A program made the translations under genes and the position numbers. Of a stretch of DNA of 64,000 nt, positions 1 to 10,505 are shown one piece after another. Numbering within the stretch: the first letter of the stretch is position 1; each line of letters begins with the position of its first letter. Below the pieces are notes generated by a model. It was not told the origin of the DNA. It made no database searches and saw nothing but the letters and a program-made list of their open reading frames with translations. The stretch spans positions 186,001-250,000 of the forward strand of contig WHUX01000055.1 in NCBI GenBank assembly GCA_015179025.1, given 5' to 3'. This DNA is from Terfezia claveryi (Eukaryota; Ascomycota; Pezizomycetes; Pezizales; Pezizaceae).

Positions 1-441
1 TCTCTATTTGTATTTGTATCTGTATTTGTATTTGTATTTGCGGTGGCAGTTCGTTGCTCAATCTATCGCCTGTTCTAACAGGGCCAAGCAACAAGGGGGG
101 TCGAAGGGCTGACGATGAGTCAGGCATCGCCGTCGGCAGCATCCCCCTCCCCTAGTCTCGATCCCCTCCCCCTTCCGCACCCCCTCCCAAACAAACGCCC
201 CCGTTAACTGATGAGGACGAGGTTTCACATGTTGTGGAGGCGCTCATTGTGTAACACCCCGTCTCTATTTGGGGTGCGATCTTCCAACGGCCCACACCGG
301 GTATGCCGGTGTCTGGGACTTGGCCTGTGGGGCTGATATTCTCGTTTAATACAGCTGCATCCCACCCCTTTCCTCCTCGAGTTCTTCTGCTCTTCATTAT
401 CGCCCCGCGATACAGCCCCTTACATATCATCCCCCAATACC
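1..441. other. 5' flank of the alcohol oxidase gene
   Basis: No convincing gene is present. The first 40 bases are a short degenerate TATTTG tandem repeat. The stretch from about 340 to 441 is pyrimidine-rich, as expected for a fungal 5' leader just before the ATG at 442. Open frames on both strands here lack protein-like composition. Confidence 0.6.
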
Positions 442-2813
442 ATGGCGGAACAAGTCGCACGGCAAGCATTCACCCCCACGCAATGGCGGACCTTCATGGC
501 GATTGCAGACACAATCTTCCCGGCGCAAACCCCAGAGCAAGTCGAAGAGATCCTCGCGGCGCTGCCCCAGGGCCAGGGGAATAAGCCTGCTATCGAACAC
601 TTCCTCGCAAGGAGCGCTTCAGACTGCCGGGAGTTTGCAGATGCATTAGATGACGTTTTTGCGCATAAGATTCCGAGTGATGCGGTGGTCAAGATTAGGA
701 TGGTGTTGGACTTGTTGGAGTGAGTACAGGCAGTACATCGTCTTCTTGCTCTTGATGTTCTCCCAATCCCTACACAACAGCAATCAATAGGTTCTTTGCT
801 AACGCTACTTTTCTCCCTTCCCACAGCGGAGGAATATTCACCTTCCTCCTCACCCGCAGTTTCACTGGCTTCAGCCGCCTCCCCCTCTCCACGCGCACCA
901 CCATCCTCCAAAACTGGTCCCAGTCATGGCTCGGCACCCTCCGCACCCTCCACCGCCAGCTACAGCTAATCTACTCCAATACAATGCTCAAAGCCAACCC
1001 CGTCCTCATCTCCGCCCTCGAATACCCCGAGTTCCCACCCGCATACACCCCACAAGAAAATGACCCTCTACACCCATCCTGCGCTACCTCCGCACCGCCG
1101 TTTCACAAGCCCAACTTCCACGTTCTCGAAGACCCCTCCTCCTCTGGTAATGACCAGGATGTGATCGAGCTTAAATCCGACATCGTCATTGTCGGCTCCG
1201 GCGCAGGCGGGGGTGTCTGCGCAGCTAGACTTGCTCGGGAACTCTGTCCACTTGGATTCACAGTGACTATCCTCGAAAAAGCCGGCTTCTTTTCCCCTGA
1301 AAATATGCCCCTCCCCCAAATTCCCCTCGCTCAAATCAGCCACGACAACTCTGGCGCCATATCTACCAGGGACGGGCAGGGGCTGTGCGTAGCCGGTACA
1401 ACCTGGGGTGGTGGCACAACCATAAACTGGGGAATCTCACTCGAACTGGAACCCCCCATCACCCACGAGTGGAGCAGTAAATACGGACTCAAGGGTGTGT
1501 TGGAGGGCAGGGATTACCAAGACTGCCAGAAGCATGTAAGGGAGAGAATGGGCGTGACGGCACCGGAGGAACGGCATTTTAATAAGGCGAATAGGGTAAT
1601 TTGGGAGGGGGCAAAGAAGGTTGGATTGGATCCTGCACCGCTGCCGCAGAATTGTGGGGGGAGGATGGACGAACATGTGAAGTGTAGTCACTGTAGTAGT
1701 GGGTGCCGGAGCGGGTGTAAGCAGGGGACTGCGAATTCATTCCTGGTGGACGCGGAGAAGGCGGGGGCGAAATGTATTTCGGGGGTGGAGATCACAAACA
1801 TCATCTGGTCTCCTGAATCTACCTCCGAGAAAATCTGCGCAGGGGTAGAAGGATGGATCGTTAACCCCCCTTCCATGAACCCCAGCTCCTCCACCTCGCC
1901 AACGAAACCGAAACGCAAATTCCGCCTCCTCTCCCCCCGTGTAGTCCTCTCCACCGGCGCCCTCCGCACCCCGACCATCCTCCAATCATCCTCCCTCACC
2001 AATCCCTCTATCGGAAAAAATCTCCGTGTCCATCCCTGTCTTCTCGTCTACGGCCTCACGTCCCCCGATCAACCCATGGAACCTTGGGACGGCACCCCGA
2101 CTACCGTCCTCGTCCCCACCACAAACGATAAGTCACTTCCGATGAAATCAAAGTTAATGAGAATGGATCCTCCCCCCAGTATGGCCCTCACGTGCCTTCC
2201 GTGGTATGATGCAACAGAGTATTTGAAGACTGTGTTGTCATATAAACACAGCATCACGCTGTTGACTTTAGTCCGGGATACGGATTCATCCGGGGAGGTT
2301 GGTAAGGGTGGAACACAAACGGCGAGCGGGGAGGTCGGGCCCCCGGATATTGGGTATACCTTTAGCGCCAAAGACCGAGCTACGGCTATCGACGGGATAA
2401 TACTCTCATGCAAGGTTCTCCTCGAGGGGGGGTGTAAATCCGTTGTACCGTGTATCCCCCTCCCGCGTCACCTCGCTAGATTCACCACCCAAGTTGGCGT
2501 GGATTCCCCCACCGCGACTAGCGAGTTTGGAAAATGGGCAGAGGCGGTGCGGAGGTACGGCTGTGGCATGGGGTGGGTTAGTGGGCATCTGATGGGGACG
2601 GCGCGGTGGGGGGGTAAGGCGGGGGATGGGAGTGTGTGTGATGGGGAGAATGGGGGAAGGGTCTGGGGGACAAAGGGCGTTTATGTGGTTGATGGGAGTG
2701 CATTTCCGACGGCGAGTGGCGTCAACCCGATGTTGACGATTATGGGGTTGGCGGAGTGGGCCGGGAGGCGGATTGTAGAGGAGGTGAAGGGGGAGATGGA
2801 CGTGAGTGCTTGA
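442..2813 (+). CDS. Long-chain fatty alcohol oxidase, GMC family (two exons)
   Basis: FAD-dependent oxidase that converts long-chain alcohols to aldehydes, usually membrane- or peroxisome-associated, in omega-oxidation of alkanes and fatty acids. Exons are 442-719 and 827-2813, with a GTGAGT donor at 720 and CAG acceptor at 826; the frame is continuous and gives 754 residues, a usual length for this family. A Rossmann dinucleotide motif GSGAGGG lies near residue 216. A glycine-rich FAD motif (TTWGGGTTINWG) follows at about 285-296. The C-terminal GMC catalytic pair is visible as H680 (GHLMGTAR) and N726 (SGVNPM). The N-terminal region of about 200 residues before the FAD motif distinguishes FAO-type enzymes from shorter GMC oxidases. 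The start is the first ATG after a pyrimidine-rich leader. Family assignment is secure; substrate range is inferred. Confidence 0.93.
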
Positions 2814-3298
2814 GGATGCATGTTGGGAGGAGGTTATTGTTTGTGGTCGGTAAAAAGTTTTAGTTTGGGTAGTGGTGTCGAATGGAATTATGTGCAGTCG
2901 TTAATTATATTATCGATGCCTGTCGTCATGGACAAAAATAAATTGTATTAAGCTATATCTCTTGATGAAGTAAACTTAATATTTCCCGAATGTAACAAAC
3001 CCCGCCGCCCTCTCCCCGCCTTCTCTCTCAATACATACACATACAATCCCCCTCTTCCCTCCCCCCGTTTCAACCCCGCAAAACTAAGAAAGGGGGTAGG
3101 CTAGCAGGGGTTACGGGTTTCGGGGGGCGATATTATTTATACACACACAAACCAAATTACGCAAAACAAGTAGTATACGACACCAGGGCAATATGTTAAA
3201 GAATTTGTTTTGTTTGGCAGGTTGAACACAAAAAAAAAAAAAAAAAAAAAAAGATAAAGCTGTTGCATAAAGTTGAGTTGTGATGAGTCAGCTGCTGG

Positions 3299-3374
3299 GA
3301 AGGGTAAGTAAGTTACCCTGACGTGAGGGCTCCCACCCCCCCCAAAAAAAACTCAGGGTAATGTAACTTACCTT
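3299..3374. repeat. Imperfect inverted repeat around a C/A-rich loop
   Basis: The left arm (3301-3323) reads GTAAGTAAGTTACCCTGACG and the right arm (about 3352-3373) is its imperfect reverse complement, separated by a C-tract and an A-tract. It could be a very small MITE or an RNA hairpin in the 3' region of the oxidase gene. Confidence 0.5.
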
Positions 3375-3427
3375 AGCCACCACCCTGAATCTGACCGCCC
3401 AACCCATGAGAGTTGACGGGGACTAGT

Positions 3428-3430
3428 TAT

Positions 3431-3461
<31 letters not shown>

Positions 3462-3463
3462 AT
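3428..3463. repeat. Trinucleotide microsatellite (GTA/TAG)n
   Basis: About eleven copies of TAG in tandem, followed by a few interrupted copies up to about 3478. Confidence 0.9.
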
Positions 3464-3571
3464 AGTGTAGTAGTAGTGTAAACCGGGGGACTAATCTTTT
3501 TTTTTTTTATATTTATTTTTGTGGTGGGTTTGTGGTTGTAGGTGGGGTGGATCGAGACTAGGGAAGGGGGA

Positions 3572-3656
3572 AGTTATTGAGAACCAGACTAGTTATTGAG
3601 ATAGATAACCAGACTAGAGATAGATTAGTCTGGTCCCTCCTCGGAGGGAGATAGGT
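3572..3656. repeat. Three adjacent ultrashort TAGTCTGG insertions, each between direct repeats
   Basis: Three duplications sit side by side. AGTTATTGAG (3572-3581 and 3591-3600) flanks AACCAGACT. GAGATAGAT (3598-3606 and 3617-3625) flanks AACCAGACTA. The second GAGATAGAT and GAGATAGGT (3648-3656) flank a 22-bp segment that begins TAGTCTGGTCCC. See the family described in the findings. Confidence 0.75.
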
Positions 3657-4181
3657 AGTTGTGTGGGTGGATGTATGTGGGTTAGGTTCTTTGGTTTTCT
3701 TGAGCCCGGCAACGAGTGTCTCGCGGGCTACGTAGCCAAGTACTATTGACGATCAATCTCGGGGGCTCGAAAAATAAAACCGACTTATCAAAACTTAGAT
3801 ACCTCGACTTCTCACGGGAGGCCATATCGTCTCCACTTCTATTTCGTCTCACTTCGAGCGGTTCTTCTTTTCGGTGGTCTACAGTGCAAACTTTATATCT
3901 AGCGGCCCGGCCATTATCTACTCTGCCCAGCTGCCTTATCTACACCCCACCCCACTGTTCTACTTACTAAGCCGTGACTGCTCCTCCCCCACTGCCCCTT
4001 CCCCACTGCCCCTTCCCCACTGCCCCTCTTCTACCGTCTGTTCGACCAACCATTCAGCGCGCCACCACCACTTACTTACCACGGCCTCCACTCTTGTAAC
4101 TTTCAGTTCGAGTTCAGCTGCACTTCGTTCTATCGCCGGCGTCTGAGATTACTGAGACCAACAGGACAAACATAGTTCTAG

Positions 4182-4251
4182 GTACGTTCGTAGCACCCCG
4201 ATGGGACCTTCCCCTCTTCTCACACTAATCGAACCTTCATTTGACTCCTAG
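4182..4251 (+). other. Probable intron in the 5' leader of the 4338 gene
   Basis: A GTACGT donor at 4182, an ACTAATC branch-like sequence near 4224-4230 and a CTCCTAG acceptor ending at 4251 form a standard fungal intron of 70 nt, entirely upstream of the ATG at 4338. Confidence 0.6.
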
Positions 4252-4337
4252 CTTCTAGAACATAGCCTGGCCCGGGCTCTGGCCCACATCTCTACATACA
4301 TCTCGACACCTGTCATCACCACCACAAACTTCACTCA

Positions 4338-7300
4338 ATGGAAGATTTCAAGGCCTTCGCCATCCCTATCCCCACAACCTCCCGTGTGCGTTTCGAACGC
4401 CACCGCTGTGCCTCCCGCCCTCGTCTCCCTGACTCCCTCAAACCCACTCCGACTCTTACTCCCACCCCTATCGTCTCCCTCACTACCGCACGCGTCGCGG
4501 GCCTCCTCTCCTCCTCCGACCTCCAAGACCGTCAACGTCTTGACGAGCTCCAAAGTAACCTCCGTACTCACTCTGAGCACAAGAAGAAAGTCTTCAACTA
4601 CCTCGTTACTGTCAAAAGTAAGCGACAGGAGGAGGAAGGTGGTGAATTTGATATTACTGAAGGTGATGTGACGGAGAATGCGATTGCGGGGAATATGCTT
4701 GATGTCCTTGATACGTTGGATGAGCTGCTTTCTGGAGCGGATCAGAGGTTGATGGAAAATGGGGCTAAGGCAAAGGGGCCAATGATGGAAACTGTTACTG
4801 ACGAGTATGGCGAGATGGTTGGAGATATCAAGATCCGCAACCCACTTCCTGAGTCTCTTCAGAACAAGATGGAAGAGGAGTGTACTAGCAAATCTGAACA
4901 TGGCGTATCTGTGAAACGTACTTTCAAGTTGCCTGCTTGGAAGGCAATGATGGACGAAGTCACTCCTCCAGGAAGCCCCTTCAGCAGAGACTTGTTTGCC
5001 AAAGATCATGTTGAAGGAGAGCCAGTCATGAACCTGGTTCCTGATCACCTCGTTACGAACGACAAAGAGGTCAAAGCCAATGCTGGAACATTTGAGCCAC
5101 GGATGACCAGCAGTGCGGCTGTTAAGGCCATGTTTGAGAGGTTTCTTGGGCCGAGCAAGGCGGTCGAGACTGCCCGGCTTGCTAAGGCTGAGGGTAAAGC
5201 CCAGCTGAAGGCGGGAAAGGTCACTGGGAAGGGCAGCGATTTGGTTCCCCCAGTTCCGCCACGTATCGTTAGGCGGCGACAGCAGAGGCAGAAAGAAGAT
5301 GGAGCTCGTGAAGCCCAGGCAGTAGCTGTGAAATCACAGCCTGCGCAGAGTAAGCCCCCGTTTCACTTTAACGTTCTCTATTCGAGATCTTCTTGTACTA
5401 ATAAACATTCTGCAAAAGCCGAGTCCAGCGGGAGCCCCACTGACCGAGGACGCGAAAGATCTGTATCCACGTTCAGGAAAGCTACACCACCAATGATACA
5501 TCTCGAAGAAACCGATTATGATTATTACCGCGATTTCCTCCACCAGGGAGTTAAGGCTAAGCCTGGAAAGCCACTTTACCCAGTGCCTACCATGTGCTCA
5601 GATGCCACTCTCCGCAAGGCAAGGTCCTGGTCTGGCTCCTCCAGTTTGCCAGGGTTGGAGTTAGCATGTGATAGCCTTTATGTAGAGCCAAACACCTCGA
5701 CTTCTAGCTCTGTCATCTCACGCAATGGTTCCGAGGACGCACAAGCAGATACTTCAGCATCATCAGTCCCTTCTACCGGCTCCCAGCCAGGGAAGACCAG
5801 TCCTGTGGCTGCAATGATTCCCAATGCCGAGTTCAAGACCGGAGGTGGCAGAGAACGATATAAGCCCACCAGTAACGTAGCAACTCTGAATGTCTCGCAC
5901 CAAACCGGAGTCGCCTTCACTGAGACAGAGACCCTCCAAGGCATCCCTCGAAAGGGGGAACAAGCGGTGAGAGATGAAGCCGGCAGAAACCAAAAACGGC
6001 ACAGTGCCACGAGCGAAGAGCCAAACGACGACACACCCATGGATGATCAAGTCGAGATCGAGAACGTCAAACCTTATCCCCTGCTTCGACGCAAAGACCC
6101 CTTTACTACTCCCAAGAAAAACGTCTTCGAAAGTGATGAGGATGGTGGAAGTGTCTACTCACGCCCAACCGGTTTTACCAACACGCAGGGATTCAGACCC
6201 ATGGATTCTCTTGAGGATGAAGAAGATCACTGGGATGTCTCCACTGGTTCTCCATCACTCAGGCGTACTCAACAAATTAGGAGGGGCTCTAGGAGGACTA
6301 GCGTCCCAAACTCTGCTGTTGGGAGGAATTCCGCCGGACGAGATGCAAACTGGGGGGAAGCCATGAAGACATCACCAGCTTCAACAACCAGCTCGACGTC
6401 CAGGATTCCAAAGGAGTTGAGAATGCTAGGCCTAACAATGGAAGAGCTTTTCTTGGACCCCATTAGTGGAGATTTTATCGAGCCTGATAGGTCCATCGGT
6501 GGGACAGCTGAATTGCGCCGGAAATACGAAATTGAGGGCCGCGAGGCGTGGAAACATGGGGAGCTGTCTATGGTGACTTTACAAAATGTACTCAAGGAAA
6601 GGGAAAAGGAGAGGTCTTTGACCGAAGCCATGTTCTCCGAGAGTACGAAACGCATGCCTCCCCCAAAATCAAAACTTCCAAAAGGAGGTAAAAAGACAAG
6701 CCGGATTGGTCACCGTCAGCATTCTACTCCGGCTTCCATTGCCTCCACACTCTTCTCGCTCTCACGCAAGGCTTCAGAGGCGAGTGTCAGTTCGTTCCAG
6801 CCTCCCAAGAAGAGAGTCCCGACTCCGAGTTTGGCTAGCAATGAAACGGATAGAACAAGCGGCATCAGCGCGGGGATGCGCAGGATCTTTGCAGGCAGTT
6901 TTGGCTCGAAATCGTCAGACAGTGTCATGACGAAAAGGTCAATCGATAAATCAATGATCTGTGTGATTGGTGGCAGGACCTTGTCAGGAGCACCATCTAT
7001 GATGAGCGACAGGGCTAGTGGGGAGAGCTTCCTACCCGCAGCAAGTGTCACTTCTTCCACTAGGAGTTCCATGACGAAATCCATTTGCGGGTCGGTCGGG
7101 CCACTTTTCTCAAGACAATCTTCTACAGCTGCAGCAGCTCATGAGAAGGACGGGAATAAGACAGCTAAACCTTCACCAGCAAAGATCGAACCGAGGAAAC
7201 TTCCTTCCCCACCACCGAAACTTGCTCGTCACGCTACAGCCCCTTATGGAAACACAATCAAAGCCCCGATTACAAGAACGGAGGCAAAAGAGAGAAAGGC

Positions 7301-8402
7301 CAGTGTCTTCGACTTTCCCATACCTCCTAACGTCGACCACTATGCTTGCAGCTTAGACGAATCGGCCTCAGTCCCCGCGATCCAGCTTTCCCCACCAGTT
7401 ACCGCATCCGCGAAGCTTTTCGGATATAACCCTCATAATAAACCTACACTCTCCCGTCTACCAACCCCGGCACACCCAGTTGCATTGAAGCGACCACAGA
7501 CCGGTGCTGGGTCTCGGCCCATGAGCCGTGCGAACTCTCGTGCTGGATCGAGATCGAATTCGAGATTGAGTCAGAGAACGACTTCGCGAAATTCGCTGGC
7601 GGGTATTGGTAGACACGGATCTGTGAATTCGCTAACCGCTGGTGGTAGACGCGGATCTGTGTCTAGCATTCTCACTATAAATAGACCGACTTCTAGGGCT
7701 GCTTCGCGCGCTGGGGCAATATCGAGGGCTGGGGCAACTTCGCGGGTCGGGGGAATTACTCGCCAGAAGGGAGTTGCGAATCTAAGGACGTTGGAGAATA
7801 GACAACACCGGCCGCAAGCTAGCGCAGCACCAAAGATGGGGGCTTTGTTGGGTGGTGAGAGCGCTGGGTCTCGTGCTGGAAGTAGGTTGGGCAGTTATGA
7901 CGATGAACGTGCTGCGTCTCGCATCGGAAGCACTAGTAGGATGATGCCAACACCAAAAATGGCTCCGATCATTCGACCAGCATCTCGTTCCGCTGGTTTG
8001 GGGTTCTCTCGGGTTCAAACAAAGTCCGACAGACCTCAAGCAACCCCTAAGCCTGGCAGCTACCACGACAGCCGGGACGAATCTCAAACAAGCACCTATG
8101 CTGACAACGATCAAGCAGAGAGCGGAGATTATACATTTCGAGAGTGGCTCACTCGCGACATCCCACTGGGATCAAGGCTCCCCGCGCCGCATTTGATGAG
8201 CAGCCCTGGAGGGAGATATCCTAAGCCTATGGGAACTGTGGTTGGTGGGGGCAGAAATGGAAAGAGGGGCCCAGGGTTGCTTTCGGGTTCGGGGAGATCA
8301 AGTCCAGCAGTGCAGAGGGTGGGGAGGGGACGGGAGGATAGGGGTGCACAGGGGAAGCAGCAGGGGAAAAATGGTAATGGGAAGAGAGGTGGGGATGCTT
8401 AG
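4338..8402 (+). CDS. Large Ser/Arg-rich low-complexity protein, possible microtubule-associated
   Basis: A single uninterrupted frame of 1354 residues, most of it predicted disordered. No catalytic domain is recognised. The N-terminal 150 residues include a basic region, then a possibly helical acidic segment. An SRIP motif at residues 688-691, in a Ser/Thr-rich basic setting, matches the S-x-I-P motif used by proteins that bind EB1-type plus-end trackers. SRLP copies occur at about 1042 and 1280. Two clusters rich in Ser-Arg dipeptides (about 1055-1130 and 1180-1225) resemble the Gly-Ser-Arg tails of cytoskeletal linkers such as spectraplakins. The microtubule role is inference from these motifs only. 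ATG 4338 is the first in frame and follows the probable leader intron. The antisense frame over its first 700 bases is a shadow. Confidence 0.8.
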   Translation: MEDFKAFAIPIPTTSRVRFERHRCASRPRLPDSLKPTPTLTPTPIVSLTTARVAGLLSSSDLQDRQRLDELQSNLRTHSEHKKKVFNYLVTVKSKRQEEEGGEFDITEGDVTENAIAGNMLDVLDTLDELLSGADQRLMENGAKAKGPMMETVTDEYGEMVGDIKIRNPLPESLQNKMEEECTSKSEHGVSVKRTFKLPAWKAMMDEVTPPGSPFSRDLFAKDHVEGEPVMNLVPDHLVTNDKEVKANAGTFEPRMTSSAAVKAMFERFLGPSKAVETARLAKAEGKAQLKAGKVTGKGSDLVPPVPPRIVRRRQQRQKEDGAREAQAVAVKSQPAQSKPPFHFNVLYSRSSCTNKHSAKAESSGSPTDRGRERSVSTFRKATPPMIHLEETDYDYYRDFLHQGVKAKPGKPLYPVPTMCSDATLRKARSWSGSSSLPGLELACDSLYVEPNTSTSSSVISRNGSEDAQADTSASSVPSTGSQPGKTSPVAAMIPNAEFKTGGGRERYKPTSNVATLNVSHQTGVAFTETETLQGIPRKGEQAVRDEAGRNQKRHSATSEEPNDDTPMDDQVEIENVKPYPLLRRKDPFTTPKKNVFESDEDGGSVYSRPTGFTNTQGFRPMDSLEDEEDHWDVSTGSPSLRRTQQIRRGSRRTSVPNSAVGRNSAGRDANWGEAMKTSPASTTSSTSRIPKELRMLGLTMEELFLDPISGDFIEPDRSIGGTAELRRKYEIEGREAWKHGELSMVTLQNVLKEREKERSLTEAMFSESTKRMPPPKSKLPKGGKKTSRIGHRQHSTPASIASTLFSLSRKASEASVSSFQPPKKRVPTPSLASNETDRTSGISAGMRRIFAGSFGSKSSDSVMTKRSIDKSMICVIGGRTLSGAPSMMSDRASGESFLPAASVTSSTRSSMTKSICGSVGPLFSRQSSTAAAAHEKDGNKTAKPSPAKIEPRKLPSPPPKLARHATAPYGNTIKAPITRTEAKERKASVFDFPIPPNVDHYACSLDESASVPAIQLSPPVTASAKLFGYNPHNKPTLSRLPTPAHPVALKRPQTGAGSRPMSRANSRAGSRSNSRLSQRTTSRNSLAGIGRHGSVNSLTAGGRRGSVSSILTINRPTSRAASRAGAISRAGATSRVGGITRQKGVANLRTLENRQHRPQASAAPKMGALLGGESAGSRAGSRLGSYDDERAASRIGSTSRMMPTPKMAPIIRPASRSAGLGFSRVQTKSDRPQATPKPGSYHDSRDESQTSTYADNDQAESGDYTFREWLTRDIPLGSRLPAPHLMSSPGGRYPKPMGTVVGGGRNGKRGPGLLSGSGRSSPAVQRVGRGREDRGAQGKQQGKNGNGKRGGDA

Positions 8403-8668
8403 ATGGGTGGGGGAGCGGGGAGCGGGGGGTGTTCGGGGGATGGAGAAAAGAAATAAGGAGGTAGCGGGTCGAAATATGATGGGAATTGGATTGAAATCCA
8501 ATATTGCGTGATGGAATCTAAGGGAATGGAATGCAAATGGGCAAATATGGATGGAATCTGATATATTGCAATTTGTTAGCAGGAAAGGAATCGATATCCT
8601 GTTACTCTTGGCAGCAGTACCTAACTAGCTTGGGAGATTTGGCGGATTGAACGTTTTCTTGACGAGGT

Positions 8669-8726
8669 TGGTTACGATTTTATGGTTACGATTTTTACGG
8701 CTACGATTTTTTACGGCTACGATTTA
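8669..8726. repeat. Short tandem repeat, unit about 15 bp
   Basis: Four successive degenerate copies built on GGTTACGATTTT or GGCTACGATTTT, lying 270 bp past the stop codon of the preceding gene. Confidence 0.7.
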
Positions 8727-10276
8727 TGTTGGGCGATGGAAAATTGGTGTGAGAGAATTGATGGGAAATATAGTTGAAATATCTTGATTCGCTTTTTGCT
8801 TGGCTGTATTGAATGGAAAGTATGGAGGGGTAGGGGGAAAGGAAAATGGTTGAGGGAGGTGGTTTGACATGGGGAATAAGTCGAGTTTATGTAGTTGCGG
8901 CTTTGTATGAAAGGAAATAGCTTGAGGCTGAAATTGAAAATTTAATGGTGTTGCTGAAAGTTTGTATAATCATGAAGAAGTTGTTCTATCCAGTATGAGA
9001 TTCATGAACTTCAGATCGGTCAATTGGTTGAACTCTCTAGTTTACATGCAGACTAAACTACGTAACCATCTGTTATATACATACCGGTATGTACATTATA
9101 GTAATAGCCCAAAAGCCAATATCTTTGTTAATCAACAAGTATTAAACAGTTATAACCTACTATCTTACTAGCATATATTACAACTAGGTACTATGTTAAT
9201 TATAGTTTTTATTCCATGACTATATTATTTAACTTTGCATATATGTATATATTTAGAGATGGAAATGTTTGTGAGTAACTAATATATTAGATTTGGCTTT
9301 ATAGTTATATTGAACTATAATATGCAACTGATTCATCTTTTACTAGAAAGTTAATATTAGAACGAATCTTGTTGATGAAAGAGAATGGTGGATTGTGAAT
9401 TAGGTAGGTATTATCTTACTCTTTTGTGGATGAGTTGTACCTACATACTGTGGGTAGATTTACCTCCTAGCTAATTAGATACTCTTTGTCAAGATCAATG
9501 CAGATTTTTGTATACTGTATTTATCTTGATATGAGGGTTTCTATTTATATCGCTTAGAACACCAAGCCGTTCGAAATATTACTGACTTACTAGTATCAGT
9601 ACCCCGTCGGGTCAAAACCAGGACTCTCAGATGTGTTAAATCCAAGCGGATACCTGCTATGGTTGAGTAACATATCCCATAAGCCCACTGCAAAGCGTAA
9701 TAGATTAGTGCGTGCTTAAGGAAACATTCTGATATCAAGGCTTCCCACACTAATATATATATTTGATGATCTTCTTGAAGTCCTACAGAGCCCAGAATCG
9801 ACAGACATACTCATAAAATGCCTTAATATGCATCTCAAGTAGCATTTTGGCTATAGTACTCAATGCTGTGACAAAGAAGCAATTCACTTGGGGAGGGGAA
9901 TTTTATGCGGGGATAAGCTTAAAAATAATGCGCACCCGAGATTACTTGCAGTTGAAACAGCTCTAGCCGGAAAGGGGGGGGGGGGGGGGTGGTACTCAGG
10001 CAGAACATGCTAATAATCTCACTTTCTTATAAAGGAAAAGCAGCACATAAAGAAATCTAGTAGCTCACCTCAGCATATTGATATATCGTCTCTAGCTCTA
10101 CCTAGACCTAGACAACGGCGTAAGACGGCATTGTACACCGGATTTACTGGGAACGGGTAGTATAGTCTACCCCGCGCGCTTGGTGGTTCGTGCCGGAATT
10201 TCTGCGGGGCGTCAAGGGTATTTGTTTCATTTGGATCTTGCAGAATAACTTTATACAAGACTGGGTTCGATGTTTG

Positions 10277-10284
10277 TATAAAAG
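10277..10284 (+). promoter_or_regulatory. TATA box of the LPMO-like gene
   Basis: TATAAAAG lies about 220 bp before the ATG at 10506. The following sequence is a C/T-rich leader. A strong TATA box suits an inducible secreted enzyme; its use is inferred. Confidence 0.5.
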
Positions 10285-10505
10285 AGGGCCTCGGGAACCG
10301 CCCTTAGGGTTTCTTCTGCAGGCTCAGGCAGGCTCAATTCACGAATTCTCTTCTCCTTTCTCTATATTTTCTATTCCCTAGACATCGAACATAGTCCTCT
10401 GGTTAGGATATCTGTTTTAGTTTCATTATATTCAATTCTTACCACCTCTAATTAATTTCCCAACTCCATAATCAATCCCCAAATATATCCCACCTATCCT
10501 CCAAG

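Larger units (their letters stand above)
2814..4337. other. Intergenic region with simple repeats and the 5' leader of the next gene
   Basis: No gene seen. It contains an A-tract (about 3231-3252), an imperfect hairpin (3299-3374), a GTA microsatellite, a T-tract near 3500 and a nest of TAGTCTGG insertions (3572-3656). The CT-rich stretch from about 3940 to 4140 and the probable leader intron at 4182-4251 belong to the transcript of the gene starting at 4338. Confidence 0.6.
8403..10505. other. Intergenic, AT-rich, with a short tandem repeat and a poly-G tract
   Basis: No gene is supported. It contains four degenerate copies of TTACGATTT(T)TACGGC (8669-8726), AT-rich sequence from about 9080 to 9560, a poly-G run at about 9976-9989, and the promoter of the LPMO-like gene. 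Confidence 0.6.

Noticed and set aside
420..911. 163-codon minus-strand frame opposite the oxidase start
   Set aside because: It is antisense to exon 1, the intron and exon 2 of a clear FAO gene, and has Glu/Ala/Ser-rich shadow composition.
4335..5048. 237-codon minus-strand frame
   Set aside because: Antisense to the 1354-residue protein, which has one continuous frame across the whole region.
9976..9989. Poly-G run
   Set aside because: A simple homopolymer tract, possibly with length error from sequencing. Nothing around it gives it a function.
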